NCBI RefSeq assembly: GCF_027887165.1
Contig: NC_077228.1
Span: 183,253,309 to 183,317,308 of the forward strand
Direction: 5' to 3'
Origin: Monodelphis domestica
Lineage: Eukaryota; Chordata; Mammalia; Didelphimorphia; Didelphidae
Length of the DNA: 64,000 nucleotides
This document shows, in pieces, positions 23,201-38,200 of this stretch. The notes under the pieces were generated by a model. It saw only the letters and a program-made list of their open reading frames with translations, had not been told where the DNA came from and searched no databases. The first letter of the stretch is position 1; every line of letters starts with the position of its first letter. The position numbers and the translations under genes were made by a program.

Positions 23201-26200
23201 TTAAAAGTCAAATAGGGAGGCATCACTCATTTAAACGATAACACTGGAATCTAGAACCCAATCCCCCCTCTGCCTGCTAAGTGTAGATGCTGGTAAATTG
23301 GTGGGCAAAAGCTCCCATTCAAGGTTGGGGAGACCCATACCTGAAGCACTGATTAAAGTCTTCAACTATGTGGATGTCTGCTGTGGGGAAGATGGATTAG
23401 GTTGATTCAGTTTGCAGTCCAAGAGTAGATGTTGCCTTCAGCTTGTCTTAGGTTCTTTGGCATTAGTCTGGTGATATGACTGTTAGTAGAGTAGAGAAAG
23501 AGCTCTGCAGTTGATGGACTGGTTCCCTGGGACTGTTCCAAAGGGGGCCTCATCTTACTTAAAGCCACATGAAATCTAAATATTTCTTTGGATCACTTAG
23601 GAAACAGCTGCCAGAAAGATAGACTTGTTGAAACGTGAATATGAAGAAATGAAAACCCTCATTGAATCAGAGGAGAAGAGAGCTCTGCGGAAGCTGAAAG
23701 AGGAAGAAAAGAGAGTCTTGGACAAATACGACTATGTCCATCAGGTCCTACTCAAGAAAAAGAAGGAAATTGAGTTTGTGAAAGAAGAGATTGAACTGTT
23801 GCTCACAAAAGATGATGAGATTGCCTTTTTAGAGGTGAGTCCCCCTAGAATCAATTCACTGGGGTTGTACTGAATGCCTGCCTTCCTTGAGTCTCTGGGC
23901 TTTTGGGAAAGTCACTATTGTTATTCTGGACCAACTGACAATTTTATTGGTGAGGAATTCCCAGTGTGGAAATTCCCAATGCAGATGAACAATTTGATGC
24001 ATAATTTATCCTTAGAGAGTTCTACTGAGAACTTTAATAACCTCCTTATAGTCATAAAGGCCGTATGTGTCTGGGGAAGGACTTTTGAACCTTGGTGTTC
24101 CTGATTCTAAGGCCAACTCTCAGGACATTCTCTTTTATCTGTTTAGAATGTGAGCTCCTCATGGGTATGGAACATCTTTCTTTTTTCTTCTATTTGTATC
24201 CTCACCCATAAGTGGCTGGCAATTAAATGCCTGTTGCCTTGTTGTACCTCAGTGCCTCCCTAGCCAGTATAGGGTACAAAAATATATGAGATCATGATGC
24301 CTGCCTGCCCTTCTTAAAGGAAAATGTTTTACTCTTATATTTATGCCAACATCATTTCACATCCTCTTCCATTGCTCCAGATAACACCTTCCCTTGTGAC
24401 AAAAAAAAAAAGCTAATATGGTGACTGTCCCTGGAAATGCATAAAACATTCCATCCTAATGGCCTTCTGCCTCCCACCCTGCTGTGAATTGGTATAGGTA
24501 TATTATCTCTCCTACCTGACCAGGAAGTACAGTAGGTAGAACTCTAGTCCTGGAATCAGGAAGCCCCATGTTCAAATTTAGCTTCAAATACTTCCTGGCT
24601 CTGTCACACTGAGCAATTCACTCCCTACCTCAGTTTCCTTACCTGTAAAATGAGAATAATAGCATCTAAATCCCATGGTTGTTGTGAGGATAAAATGAGA
24701 TAATATTTTGAAAGCCTTTTAAAACTTAATTTTGTTGTTCAGTCATATCTGACTCTTCATGACCACATTTGGAGTTTTCTTGGCAAAGATGCTAGAATGG
24801 TTTGCCATTTCCTTTCCCAGCTTATTTAACAGATGAGGAAACTAAGGTATAAACAGGGTAAAGTGACTGGGGACAGATTTGAACACTGAAAAATAAGTCT
24901 TCCTCACTCCAGTCCTTGCACTATATTCACTATGGTCCACCTAGCTACCTTAAAGCATGATCGAAATGCTAGTTATTATATTATTATTTTTCAGTAACTC
25001 AGAGTTCTACTTTCTTCTTTTTTTATTTGTATTATTATAATCATTGTGTATGTTTTGCTCCAGGTTTTGCTCCTTTCATTCATTATCAAGTCACACGAAG
25101 CTTCCCGTGTGGCTTTTGAACTCACATATATCATTTCTTACTTCCCAATAATATTCCAGCGCATTCCTAGAGCACAAAGGTTTTGTAGTCTCCCCTCAAA
25201 CAATGAGTACTTATTTTTGTTTTCAGTTCTTTGCTCTGGGGGAGGGGGGGAGGGAAGGGAAAGGGCTGCCATGACTATTTTTGTATACATTGGATCTTTG
25301 TTTCTGACTTTGAATTCCTTGGCTTATTTGCCTTAAGGCTCTCTGGGTCAAGAGATTTGGATTATTTAGTCACCTTTCTGGCACAATTTCAAATTGCTAT
25401 GTAAAACAGCTGAACTGATTCATAGCTCCACCAGCAGCATATTAGTATGCTTTCTTCCCATATCTCCTCCAATAGGGAGTCTTTTTGTTTTTGTCTTTTT
25501 TTGCCAATTTGTTTGATGTGAGATGAAGCCTCAGAGTTGTTTTAACCTGAATTTTTCTTAGTGTTGGTGATTAGGAAAGTATTGCTAAGTGGTTACTATG
25601 TAGGTTTTCTTATAAAAGCTTATATCTGAGTGTCAGGATAGTGTCAGGCTTAGTTCAGATGGACCTGGGTTCAAATTTGTCCTCAGATGTGTGCGCTTAG
25701 GCAAGTCACTTGACCCATTTGCCTAGCCCTTGCCTTATAGTTGTTAATGGGATATAAAATAAAGGTTTATTGAAAAGCAAACCAACAAACCAACTTTCTA
25801 CCTTTGACCACTGATCTACTGAGGAGAATGACTCTTGGTATTATACATTTGTGACCAAAACATCTGATATGGAATTGAGAAATGATGAATATGAGTTTAG
25901 AGATCTATGGGAAAGCCAGCATGAATGTGGCTGGAGAACCCTCACCTTTTCAGTGTTTGCCTGGTTTGTTTCCATAATTGTCTGCCATATTTCCTGTAAT
26001 AGAGAGTGTGGTACCATTTCAATACTGAAACTTTCTGCAGCCATAGCAAATCAGTGAGTGGGACCCAATCTGGGCTTTTCTCATAAGAACTGTTTCTAAG
26101 TTTTTTTTTTATCTTGCCCCCCGATATTTTCAACCACCCAGCTAGAAGTTAGTATTTCACCTTAGAATAAGAATACTCCCTTCTCTAAATCAAAACCTTT

Positions 26201-29200
26201 GGCTGGTCTACTTTAGGACTTAGTAACTTTCTTCTCTCTTGTAGGTGCCATAGTGTCAGAATATTCCTGTTCCCTTTTTATGTTACATCTTTGACTATAC
26301 TACTGTTTTTCTAGCCCTAGACTGAGGTCAGAACCTGACTAGAACTGAGGATGAGAGGAGGGAGATGTGGGGAAGGTTTCTGTGATTTGGGATTCTGTAA
26401 ATTGGTCATTTTGAATTCAGTGTATTGGCATTCCTTAAGCATCCAAAGCTGGGAGTGTCCTCTAAACTGCTGCCTTATACTTGGCTTTTGTGACCCTGTT
26501 CCACTCATGAGGATATTCTCCACCCTCCCCCACTCCCCCTTTACTGCCTTAGGTTTTTTTTTTTTTTAACTCTTTACTTCTGTCTTAGATCAAAACTCAG
26601 TATTGGATTCAAGGCAGAAAAGTGGTAAGGACTAAGCAGTTAGCTTTAAGTGACTTGTCCAGGGTCATGTGACTAGTGTAAGATTAAAATTAATATCTAG
26701 TAACTCCAACCATTATATTTTTATACGATTTATTAATGGTCACTTGAAGTAGAAGAAATAAAAGGACAAAAGTAAAAGCCTGTGTAAAACCCTCTTTCCC
26801 AGCCACAATCAGAGGAAAAGAGAATGGAGGGCAGAGCTACACAAAACTTATATTCTACCTACAATAGCACGTAATGTGAGAAGGAACATGGGAAGCTGGG
26901 AAAGAAAGTTCTGGGATTCAAAATTCTAATTATATACTAGGAAGTATCTGAGGACAGATTTGAATCCAGGACCTCCTTTCTCTAGACCTAGCTCTTAATC
27001 TATTTTGCTACCTAGCTGCTCTTGCCTTAGTTTGATAGAGTTTCTTTTGATCCGTGTAATTAGAGTGGAGATCCATAGAGATTTATTCCAGGTCCTATGC
27101 TTCCCTTGAGAGGTCCTCAGTTCTGCACTTCTCATACTCTAGGAAACACCCTCTCTACTCAGTAAAACATTTCCTTTGAGTTGTTTTCCCGGAGTTGGGG
27201 GAGAGAGTAGAGAGTATTGAAATGGTACAGTTTACCCTTATGATCAGTGTCATACATTTCCATGAAGATTTGATTACATGAGAGACAGTGTGTAGAGTGG
27301 GTAGAGAACTGACCCCCAATCCAGGAACATCTGAATTCATGTTCTATCTCTGCCATGTACTGGCTGTGTGACTTTGAGCAAGTTGATTAAAATCTCAGGG
27401 CTCTAGGCAGCTCTATAGCTTATGTTTCAAAGAAGGTGCCAACCTGTGTTGGAGAGGAAGTTCCTTCAAATAGGAGTGCCTTTTATTAGTGAAATCCCAG
27501 ACTGTCCCCCTGTCTTATGCCCCTGGCTAAGATTCAGGGTGCTTCCTATGATATAGCAAAGCTACATGAACCTTAAAGATGAGCTCTTTGATCCTGGACA
27601 AGTTGCTTTTTTCTCTGATCTTTAGCATTCATGGTAAAATTCAGTTCAGGAAACATTTGGGAAGGATTATGGCTACCAAAATGATGGTCCTTTCTCCCAA
27701 TGAATTGGGAATCTATTGCATAGGGTAGGAAGATATATGTAAAAAAATAAGTATAATTGGAGATTATTTGAGGAAGGAGAGTATACTAACAGTGGAGGGA
27801 ATCAGAGATGATTTCATGGCAAATGAGCTGAGGCTTGAAGGAAGTCAAGGATATCTTGAAAGTCAGAGAGAAGGAGGAATTGTATTTTCTTTTTAAAATA
27901 TTTTATTGCTGTTGTTCTTTTACAATTCCTTCACTTACCACTTATAGCTGCCCTTGTAACAAATCAGAATATTGAGCAAAATACTGATAGCCATGTTAGA
28001 AAATTCCCTCCTTATTCCATACCTCTGCCCTAGTAATTCTTAGAGGAAGGCTGAGAAGCATACTTCCCACAAGCCCTCAGAGGTCATGATTGGTCTCTAC
28101 ATTGATCTGCATTTTGCATTCTTCCAAAAGGCCTTCCCTCACACCCACATTACATTGTTCTTCTGGTTCTACTTCATTCTGTATTTCTTTAAGCATTTGT
28201 CATTTCATATAAGTCAATAACAGTTCCATTGCATTTACATGGCATTTTGCTCATTCCCCTATTGAGTACCTGCTTTGTTTCCAGGTTTGTTTGTTTTTTC
28301 CTGTAAAAAACAAGGTCTGCTTTTAATTTTTTTTGTGTAGCTAGAATCTCATCCCAAGAATGAGAGGCAATCATGTGTGAAAACAGATGAGGCAGAAGAT
28401 GAAATAGCCAGGTCAGGGAATAGCATTCTTTTTTTTTTTTTAAATATTTTATTTGATCATTTCCAAGCATTATTCATTAAAGACATAGATCATTTTCTTT
28501 TCCTCCCCTCCACCCCCCATAGCCGACGCGTAAATCCACTGGGCATTACATGTTTTCTTGATTTGAACCCATTGCTATGTTGATAATATTTGCATTAGAG
28601 TGTTCTTTTAGAGTCTCTCCTCTGTCATGTCCCCTCAACCGCTGTATTGAGGCAGTTGCTTTTCCTCGGTGTTTCTACTCCCACAGTTTATCCTCTGCTT
28701 ATGAATGGTGTTTTTTTCCTCCTAGATCCCTGCAAATTGTTCAGGGGCATTACACCGCCACTAATGGAGAAGTCCATTACGTTCGATTATACCACAGTGT
28801 ATTAGTCTCTGTGTACAATGTTTTCCTGGTTCTGCTCCTCTCGCTCTGCATCACTTCCTGGAGGTTGTTCCAGTCTCCATGGAACTCCTCCACTTTATTA
28901 TTCCTTTTAGCACAATAGTATTCCATCACCAACAGATACCACAATTTGCTCAGCCATTCCCCAATTGATGGGCATCCCCTCATTTTCCAGTTTTTGGCCA
29001 CCACAAAGAGCGCAGCTATGAATATTTTTGTACAAGTCTTTTTGTCCATTGTCTCTTTGGAGTACAGACCCAGCATGCTATGGCTGGATCAAAGGGTAGA
29101 TATTCTTTTGTTGCCCTTTGGGAGGGAATAGCATTCCTAAGCACAGTGCAATAATGAAAGAATAGTTTGAGATAAAGCTGGAAGGGTAGGTTGGAGCAGA

Positions 29201-32200
29201 TTATTTGGGACTTTTCAAAGGCAGATGAAGGAGTTTATATTTTATCCTTTAGGCAACGGGTTGTGATCAGGGAAGTAATGTAGTCAAGCCTATATCATTA
29301 AGACTGTATCTTAATTTTATAATTATTGATTAAATAGCAAAAAAGTGGGCTAGAGAAAGAAAAAGAAACACAGCCCACATGTGGCCAGTTAGCTCTTTTA
29401 GCTACTTTCGACAAGAGCCGGCTGAGATAGTCCTGAGCCAGACCACATGCTCTCCCAAGTCTGTGGTTCCAAGAGAAAAGAGCAACTTTCTATACCCTCT
29501 GCCAAGTTATTTTCTTCATGACATCCCTTTTCTGAGTCTCTCTGATTGGCAGACTTAGACCTCGGTCCTGACAAGAGGCAGATCTTCTGGGTAACAGGAG
29601 TAACCCACTTGGCTTTTAGAATGGCCACACAGCATATGTATCGGATCTCCTATCATAGTAGATGAAAAGAGAGAGGACTCTGCCTGTGGCCTCAGGGAGA
29701 TCTAGTCCAGAGCTTCAGCCTCCCCAGTTTTTTTTTTTTTTTTTGCTTTAAGATCAAAAGGTTGTTTGGGGGGCCAAAAAGTGGTACAGGTTAATATTAA
29801 CTTTCCACACTGAGGAATGATTTGGAGAGGAGAACAATTGAAAGTCCTGAGACCCATTAGGAAGCTATTATAGAAGCACATGATTTGGGGGGGGCATGGC
29901 ACACAGTTTCTAAAAGGTTTGCCATCACTGCTGTAGGGGCTAAGTGTTCCACTATTCATAGGATAGAGGACAAAGGGGGAAAGATACAGCAAACACAATT
30001 TCTAGATTGTAAAATTGCATGACTTGGAGGAAGCCTTTGAGATGTTCCAGGGAATACCCCTCATTTTCAGAATAGGAAACTTGGTTCAGAAATGTTCATG
30101 GAGGGGGTTGGACAAGCTGGGCCTTAATCAAAGACCTTTTTATGATTCTCTGAAGTTTAATCTTGTGATCATTTCCTGGGCTAACCATCTGGTTTGTTTT
30201 AGAAAGCCTCAAAACTACAAGAAATTCTCATCAAGTCTGTGTACGTACCAAAGAATGAATTAAACCAAGAGATGATCAATGGTGTATATCAACACGCATT
30301 CTCCCTTAAAGAGGCATTGAAACATAATATAACCCACCTTCAAGAGAAGAAAACAGAAGAGGCAACTAGCTCAGGTAATTACTTTATTTAAAAAAAAGAA
30401 ATTGAACTTAGCAAACACTAAGGCCAACTAGGATTTCCATATTCATAGTGGATCAGAAAAATATTTATATGTTAAATTGCAGTCTTCTATATAGTTTGTT
30501 TTTCTTTTTAAATATGTAATAAATTCATTATGTAACTTTCAAATCTGTCCTGTTTGTCAAAACTCTTTCTGGCCTTTTATTTTCTTCTGTGCATTGAAAA
30601 AAATACTTAAATGAATTTTTTCATTTTCTTTCTTTTTCTTTTTTTTTGGGTACCCTGTCCCTTCTCTACTCTTCCTCCTTCTAACCCCCATTGGAGATAA
30701 AAAAAAAAAAAGAAAAACCCTTGTGACACTTATACATAGTCAATCAAATCAAATTCCTACATTAGCTGGAAAATGTATGTCTTCTTCATCCTGAGGCCTT
30801 TACTTTTCTCTCAGCAGGTGAGTGGCATGCTTCCTTATCAGGCTTCTGAAACTGTGGTTGGTTATTGCATTGATCAGAGCCCCTAAATCTTAAAGAGTTG
30901 TTTTTCTTTATATTAATGTTGTTACTGTAAAAAAATGTTCTTTTGGTCCTGTTCACTTCAGTCTGCATCAGTTTATAAAAAGTCTTCCAAGATTTCTCTG
31001 GAACTCTCTGTTGTCATTTCTTACTAGCCTCTAAAGTTAATAGTTACTGTATTTGGGAAAACTAAAATTTTATTTTGAAAGGTAGAGTGGAAGCAATTGA
31101 GAGTTATGGCTGAATGGTCCTCATAAGAAACAGATTCCAAGCCCTTCCTTATCCTGGTTGCCCTCCTCTGGACACTGTAGCATACCATGTCTTTCTTAAG
31201 CTGTAGCAGCAGACACTGCACACAGTATTCTGGATGAAGTATGACTATTAGGGCATTGCACATATCCCCTCCTTATTCTTGGAAGCTCTTCTAATGCGGT
31301 ACAGGATTGTCTTTTTTAACTCCCACATCAGTCATATTGGTGACTCAGATGAAGCTTGTGGTCTACTGAAGTCCCCAGTTCTTTTTCAGAATAACCGCTG
31401 TCTAACTATGCCTCTCCCATCTTGAACTTGTGAAGTTGTTTTTTTTTTTTAACCTGTATAGGGACTTTACATTGAACTCAACTGAATTTCATCTTCTTAG
31501 ATTCAATTGCAAACTGGGGAAGTTTTTGCTTTTGCTTAGTGGATGCTTTTGAATCTTGATTTTATCATTCACTATATTAGTGATCCCATCCAGCTCTGTA
31601 TTCACTTTGTGTAAAGTTTTGGCAGCATTCTATCTCTATGCTTATCCAAATCATTGATAAAGATGTTAAATCATGCAAGGCCAAACAGCTCTTGCTTTCC
31701 TGGAGACCTCTTGACATAATGGTATTGAATCTTTAATAAATATTCTTTGAGTCAGGCCATATAATCAATGATGTATCCCTCTGATGGCTTTATTATCTGG
31801 TCCTTATTTATCCATCTTTTCCACAAGAATAGTATGTGCAAAGGTCTGCTGGCAATTGTGTAACAATCATTTCCCGAGTGGAAAGGAGAGGAACTGGAAG
31901 TATGTAGACACACTTAATTTTAATCAGCATTATTCACATTTTCTCCATTACTTTCAGTCTCAACTATCAAAAGTACTATAAACCAAATTCAAATTTATGG
32001 TGTTTGCCTATTTTTGAAGTGTAAATGCTTGCATTGAAAAAAAAAATTTTTTTAAATCAATACTATGTTTTGGTTCCAAGGCAGAAGGGTAGTAAGGGCT
32101 AGGCAATGGGGGTTAAGTGACTTGCCCAGGGTCATACAGCTAGGAAGTGTCTGAAGTCAAATTTGAACCCAGGACCTTCAGTCTCTAGGCCTGGCTCTCA

Positions 32201-35200
32201 ATGCACTGAACCCCCCAGGTGTCCCCTCCCCCCCATTGAAAATTTAATAATTAGTTGTTGTCACACCCCTGAATATGAGGTACTTTATCAAGACCTTTGC
32301 TAATATTCAAGTAAACCTTAGGTATACCATTCCCCTTATCTACTTGTTGAGTCTTTCTGACTACAAAGCAAAAGAAGTTACTCAGGCATGACCTGTCCTC
32401 AGATGGCAAGCTGACTCTGAAATCATTGCTTCCCTTTTTAGAAGTTCACTAACTTGACTCTTCAGTGTCCCATCTTCCTCTTTTTGGAGAACTGGGATAG
32501 CATTTGCCATACTTTATTAACTCTGCGGATTTCTCCCATGTGAGCTTTCAAATATTCCTACAGTGAGTTGGCAAGCATAGCATCCAAAGATATAGTTGAT
32601 TGGTTCCAGGTGATGTGTATCCATCAGGGGTAGCCAGGTATTCTCTGACCATCTTCTTACTCATCTTGGGTATCAGTTCCTTGTTGCTCATTTTGGCTTT
32701 ATTATTTCCACTGTAAAGTTCATTCTCCTTCACAAAGAACAGAGAAGCAAAATGTGCACCAATCAGCTGTGCCTTCTCTCAGCTGTTAACTATTACCAGC
32801 TCATCTATTCTCGAGTACAGATTTTATCCCATCTTTGTTCTTCTATACTTTTCCCTTTTTTTTAAACATCACTTTTCCTTGTTTTCCTTCGTGTCTCTCC
32901 TCAACCTCAGCTTGTTTTGAACTTAGCACATGTGATACTGGAGTATTTTCTTGATGGTCTGCATCATTCTTATACACACCTTTTATTATTTTAACATGCT
33001 CTCTACTTTAATGCTTTTTGCTTTGCCTAAACCATAAGTTGTTCAGTGAGTTCACTGTTCATCTATATCAGACATATTTCTTCATCTCTAAGACTCTTTG
33101 TGTCTTCAGAATTTCCTCCTTGAGTATCTCTCATTCTTACTAGACTGACTTTCTCTGTATCATTTTATATTTGGGGTAGAACAACAATTCTGATAATAGT
33201 AACAGTAACAACAACTCCATCTTTGCTCAGAAATCTGTATCATCCATATAAGTCAAATCTCATTTTCAGATATCACCTTCTTGGCCAGACATTTGTGTCC
33301 CCAAATTAATTTTTCTCCTTTTTGTCCCTTTCATCCAGGGGACAACAGTAAGGAAAACAAACCCTGTGTCCCCTCAGTTTTTGCTTGGAACTTAATATTA
33401 TCACTGACAATACTTTTTAGGTTTTTTATTGTTATTGAGTCCTGTCTGACTCTTCCAGGTTTTCCTGGCAAAGATACAAGAGTGGTTTGATGTCTTCTTT
33501 TCCAAACCATTTTGTAGATTGAGGAAACTGAGGCAAACATGGTTAAGTGACTTGCCTAGGATCACACAGCAAGGAATTGTCTGAGGTCAGATTTGAACTT
33601 GGGTTTTCTTGACGTCAGGTTTGGAGCTCTATCCATTGTACCACCAAGCTTATGATGCCATTTATGTCCACATTAATTCTCAGAAATAGATATTGTCATC
33701 TGTTTTGATGTCTGGTAGGTCTTCAGTACATGCCTAGGAAGAACAATAACTATTTTGTTGTTATTAGGTTGTGCGGTATCTACCTCATTACCCTGGAGCA
33801 GGGATTTACCTATGATTACTATTATTTGTCATTTCTTCCATGACCCTTACTGAATGATCTCTCACCTGGTAGCTTTGGTGGTTCTGCTCTTATCATTTTA
33901 TACAAGATTAACTACAAAGAATCTCTATCTTCTATTATTCTTTTGATTTCTTCCTCTATATCTTATTTACTTCTTATAGACTTTATTTCTATTTATATAT
34001 ATGGACTCTCCTGATATAATGTCATGCCTCCATGTAGGACAAGCACAATTTCATTTGTATATTTGTATTCTTGATGCAAGCAGACAATAAATATTTAATA
34101 ATGCTTGATGGTTGGCTGACAGCTCCACTCCTAATCTCTCTTCTGGATTCAGCTGGGTGGTCATCATGTCTGGATATTTAAAAAAAACAAACATATAGGG
34201 AGACAATTTTAATCATATAACTTTGGAAAACTTATGTGGAAATTTGTTATTGCATGTAATTGTTAAAAAAAAATAAATTACCAACAATTTAAAAAAATAA
34301 ACATACTATTTGTCACAACTCTTTTGCTTCCTGGAAGAAGGTGGCCAATCAATTTTGGGCCATTTTACCTAATTTTAAATGAATTTTACATTTGATCCAA
34401 TTCATAATTTATCTCTTGTACCTCCTTGCCATCTCATTTTGCTTGTTAGAATTGCTACTAGAAGATGGCATGGGCCAGAAAAGAGGAGATTGGTTTGCTA
34501 ACTGCTTTCCTCACTGAAGTTGTTACATAAATGGGTGGGGAGGCCATTGGGAAGTGTTGACCAAAATGAGATGTTTAAATCAACTGTTAATTCCAAGTAT
34601 CCAAATTCTTTCTATCTCTCCTGGTATGCCTTGCTTAGTTTGTTAAACATTTATTGGGCACCTGCTTATAGTGAAAGCATATGTTAGGTACTCAGAGGGA
34701 TTCCAGGGACAGGCATTCAATATAAGGACAGTTATTCAATGGCTTACATATGAACTTGGTCATACAGGTGACCAAGATATAAGACAGTGTAGGTTAAGTT
34801 CTTAAGAGTGGTGCAGACATTTATTAAGCATCTGCTCAGTGCCAGGCAATGGGCAAAGTGCCAAGAATATCGAGACACAAAAAACAGTCCTTCCTCTCAA
34901 GGAGCTTAGAGTTTAACAAGGGAAACAACACACAAACAAGATATGCACTAATAGACTGGACCGACTCCTCAAAGAGAAGGCACTAGCATGAAGGCATTAT
35001 CATAGTAGAGAGATCAGTACATCACTTTTGGCTTAAGAAGGAATCAGTAACAACTTTAGAAGCATAGAATTTTAGTACTATAAGGGATCTCAGAGAGTTT
35101 CAGTTTTGTCGGGGAGGTGACATTTGTTTTGGGCTTTAAAGGATGGGCAAGATTTCAATTGTCAGAGATGTGGGAGAAAAGTACAATAGATAAATGTTGT

Positions 35201-38200
35201 GAGTAAAAGTAGAGAGGTAAGAAATGATGGGATGTTTCTAGGAGTCAGCTGGTAGTTTGACTTTGCTAGAGCCTAGGAATACATGAAAAGAATTGTATAA
35301 AATGAGGCTAGAAAAAGCAGACTGAAAACAGATTTTGACTGGGCTTTGTTTGCTTCATCTTGGGGAATTTAAAAAGTGGCTGTTGTGTTCATTTGATGTC
35401 ACTTATTTGTACTGATCCCATTTTCTTTTGGAATAGATGACTCTGGAAAGCCTTCATCTTCCTTTAGACCAGCATATCCCACCAAAGATCATTACCAAAC
35501 AAGACGGATCCAGAGTAAGTGATTCCTCCTAAGATTATGCCCTGTTATGCCTAAGGTGATACTTTTTGCTGAAGAAATGGCTCAGCTATTGGTAGGTGTT
35601 ACTGGTAAGATGCTCATAATTTTTTTTTCCATCTTGTAGAAGGGGACAAACCACAGCCCAAGGCACAGGGATACCAGCAGGAGAAAAGTGGAGTTACAGA
35701 ACAGAGTAAGTAAACATTGAAGAACAAAAAGGATTTTTTTTTCCATCTCTACCCAATAAACGGTCACTGAGCAAGCTAAAAAGATTTCTCCTTGACTGAT
35801 AAATGCTGGTTAAAACCTCTAATTTTACAGGAAAGGAAATAAGACTAAAGGAATTTAGTAACTTGCCCAAGGTCACATAGCTAGTAAGTAACAGAGTAGG
35901 TATTCAAACTCAAGTTTTCCAGTGAACTTTTATTTAAATTTTATATTGATTCAGCTTTCATATTTTGGGAGGAAAATACTTTTCAATCTTAGTTACATTT
36001 TGTTGATGCCTTTTGTTTTCACAATACAATAATTTCTGGAAATATTCTTCCCCTTTTGTCTCCCAACTCTTCAAAATTAAGCCTTATCTTGTGACAAAAA
36101 CAGGCAAAAGCAAGAAGTGACTGCATCTGATAAGAAACATATTCTTTCCTGGTAAATCCCTGTCTATTTGCTGGAAAGTTTTCCCATAAAGTATTTGAGA
36201 ATTAGGTGAGGATATTTGCACATCATAGAAAAGTTTGGGAAGGAGGGTGAAGAAAATAAAAGTTAACTGAAAGATTTTTTTTTAATTACAAGACAGAAAT
36301 AATCACAGATAAGCAGGACAGCTTTGAAAGTTAATTGTAGAATTTAGTATATATTTTAAAAGAAAGGCAAATTGTATATATAATAGAAGTCTGTAATTTC
36401 ATGTACCTTTCTATTTTGTATATGGAAATACCCATTCTATTAATCAAATTCACAATTTAAAAAATTGTGAACCATTGGGAAGGTAGGTGAAGAAGTCTCT
36501 TGTTTAAAATGTAAATGAGGAGTCAAAGTTTTAAAGAAATATTTAATAGTCTTAATGTGCATGTATATATATTGTGAATTTCAGAACTATAGATAAGATA
36601 ACCAGACTGTGGGAAGATGGGAGCCTACTTAGATCAGGTGTGTGGTTGTCCTTTAGAGTAGATAGGAAAGTAAGTAAATAGAGCATTTATTAAGAGTTTA
36701 CAAAATCTAAAGGCACTTAAAGAAAAAAGAAATGAGAGAATGGGGAAAAGTATAATAGAATAAGAACCTGAAGGTGAGAGTGGAACAGGAGAAAAGACAA
36801 GAAAAAGGCAATTAGTTCAGCAACCAAGTCTCTTATTTTATAGAAGAAAGAGGCCCAAGAGTATAAGGGACTGTCCTAACATACTTAATATTAATGCTGA
36901 AAATATTTTTAGGTATATACTTATGTACCCATGTCTTGCACAACACCTGCACATAGTAGATACTTAATAAATATTAATAAATAATATATAATAATAAAAT
37001 AAAAATAAATTATTGATTGATATTTATAACAATTCCTTATATATATATTGGAGGTCAGACCTTGATATGTGGGAAAGATTCCCCCCCCCCCATTTAATAG
37101 ATTCTCTGATAATTCTTGTCTAAGTGAATTGATTTTGTTCATGAAAAAGCTTTTTCAACTTTATGAAATTATCCATTTTACCATATATGATCACATTCAT
37201 CCCTTGTTTAGGTAGGAATTCTTCCCCAAACGATAATTATTTAGAGTACCTCCCTCCATTTTCCTCTAATTTTTCATGATGTGATACTTTACATTGAGGT
37301 CATGTGTCTTTTTTGATTCCCTAGTGGTATATGATATAAGATAATTTGTCTGTACCTAATCTGCCAAAATGCTTTTCAGTTTTACCAACAGTTTTGTTGA
37401 ATTAGGGAATCTTTAATATTAGGTGTTCTTAGATTTGTTGAACACTAGTCCATGATGATATTGTTTTATTTATGTAGTGTAGTCCATTCTATTGATCAGC
37501 TTCTTACCTTTTAAACTTGTACCAATTAATTTGATTCTCATGTATGTGTGTTTTAACTATAGTTTGAGATCTGGTATTACTAGGCCCTCTTTATTCCCTT
37601 CTTTTTTTAAAGTTATTTTCCATGAAATTCTTATGCTGGTATCTAATTCCATAAAAGTGAAGGGGTAGTTTGTTTGATATGACATAAAATGTATTAACTA
37701 ATTTAGGTGCTGTCATCATTTCTTTTGTTGGTATGTCTTAAGAAATTTGCATTTACTTTTATTTTTATAAAGAATGTTTTGCATTTGTATAAGTTCTGAG
37801 TGTGAATTGTTGAGTTTCAGATTTCGTAACCTTTTGTCACTTGAAAGGAATTTATTTTTCTGCTTCCTGTTGGGTTTTGTCACTAATAAACAGGCTGTTT
37901 TTTGTAGGTTTATTTTATATTCTGTTAATTTTCTGAACTTTATTTGTAAATTAGTTTCATTAATCTTTTTTTCATTGAAGTCATAACTAGAGATAATTTT
38001 GCCTCTTCTTTGCTTGAATTTATTCCTTTTATTTCTTTGTTCTCTTATTATGGTTAGCTTTTCTAGAACTATATCAAATAATAATGGTGACATGGCCATT
38101 TCCTTTTAAATTTTTTATTTTTTTGACATGGCTATTTCTGTTTTTTCTTTACATTAGTTCACATTACTTTATTGGAAATTCTTTTCCCTAATGTCTCCTA

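Larger units (their letters stand above)
20905..23600 (+). other. TRIM25 intron 2
   Basis: Dominated by an antisense L1 (20958-22519). An old antisense SINE at about 22630-22830 follows. Ends in 'ggatcacttag' before exon 3. Confidence 0.8.
23835..30202 (+). other. TRIM25 intron 3
   Basis: A 6.4-kb intron. Contents are a MIR (24530-24725), a CORE-SINE (24728-24950), an old L1 (24970-25620), a split SINE (26552-27025), L2-like pieces (27690-27890), an old L1 3' piece (27890-28330), a young L1 fragment (28429-29122) and a hAT-like piece (29755-29935). Confidence 0.75.
30375..35436 (+). other. TRIM25 intron 4
   Basis: Phase 1 intron of 5.1 kb. Holds an old L1 3' piece (30600-31020), a large CR1/L3-like relic (31040-33400) split by a SINE (32040-32238), a CORE-SINE (33425-33655) and an L2-like segment (34630-35270). 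Confidence 0.75.
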
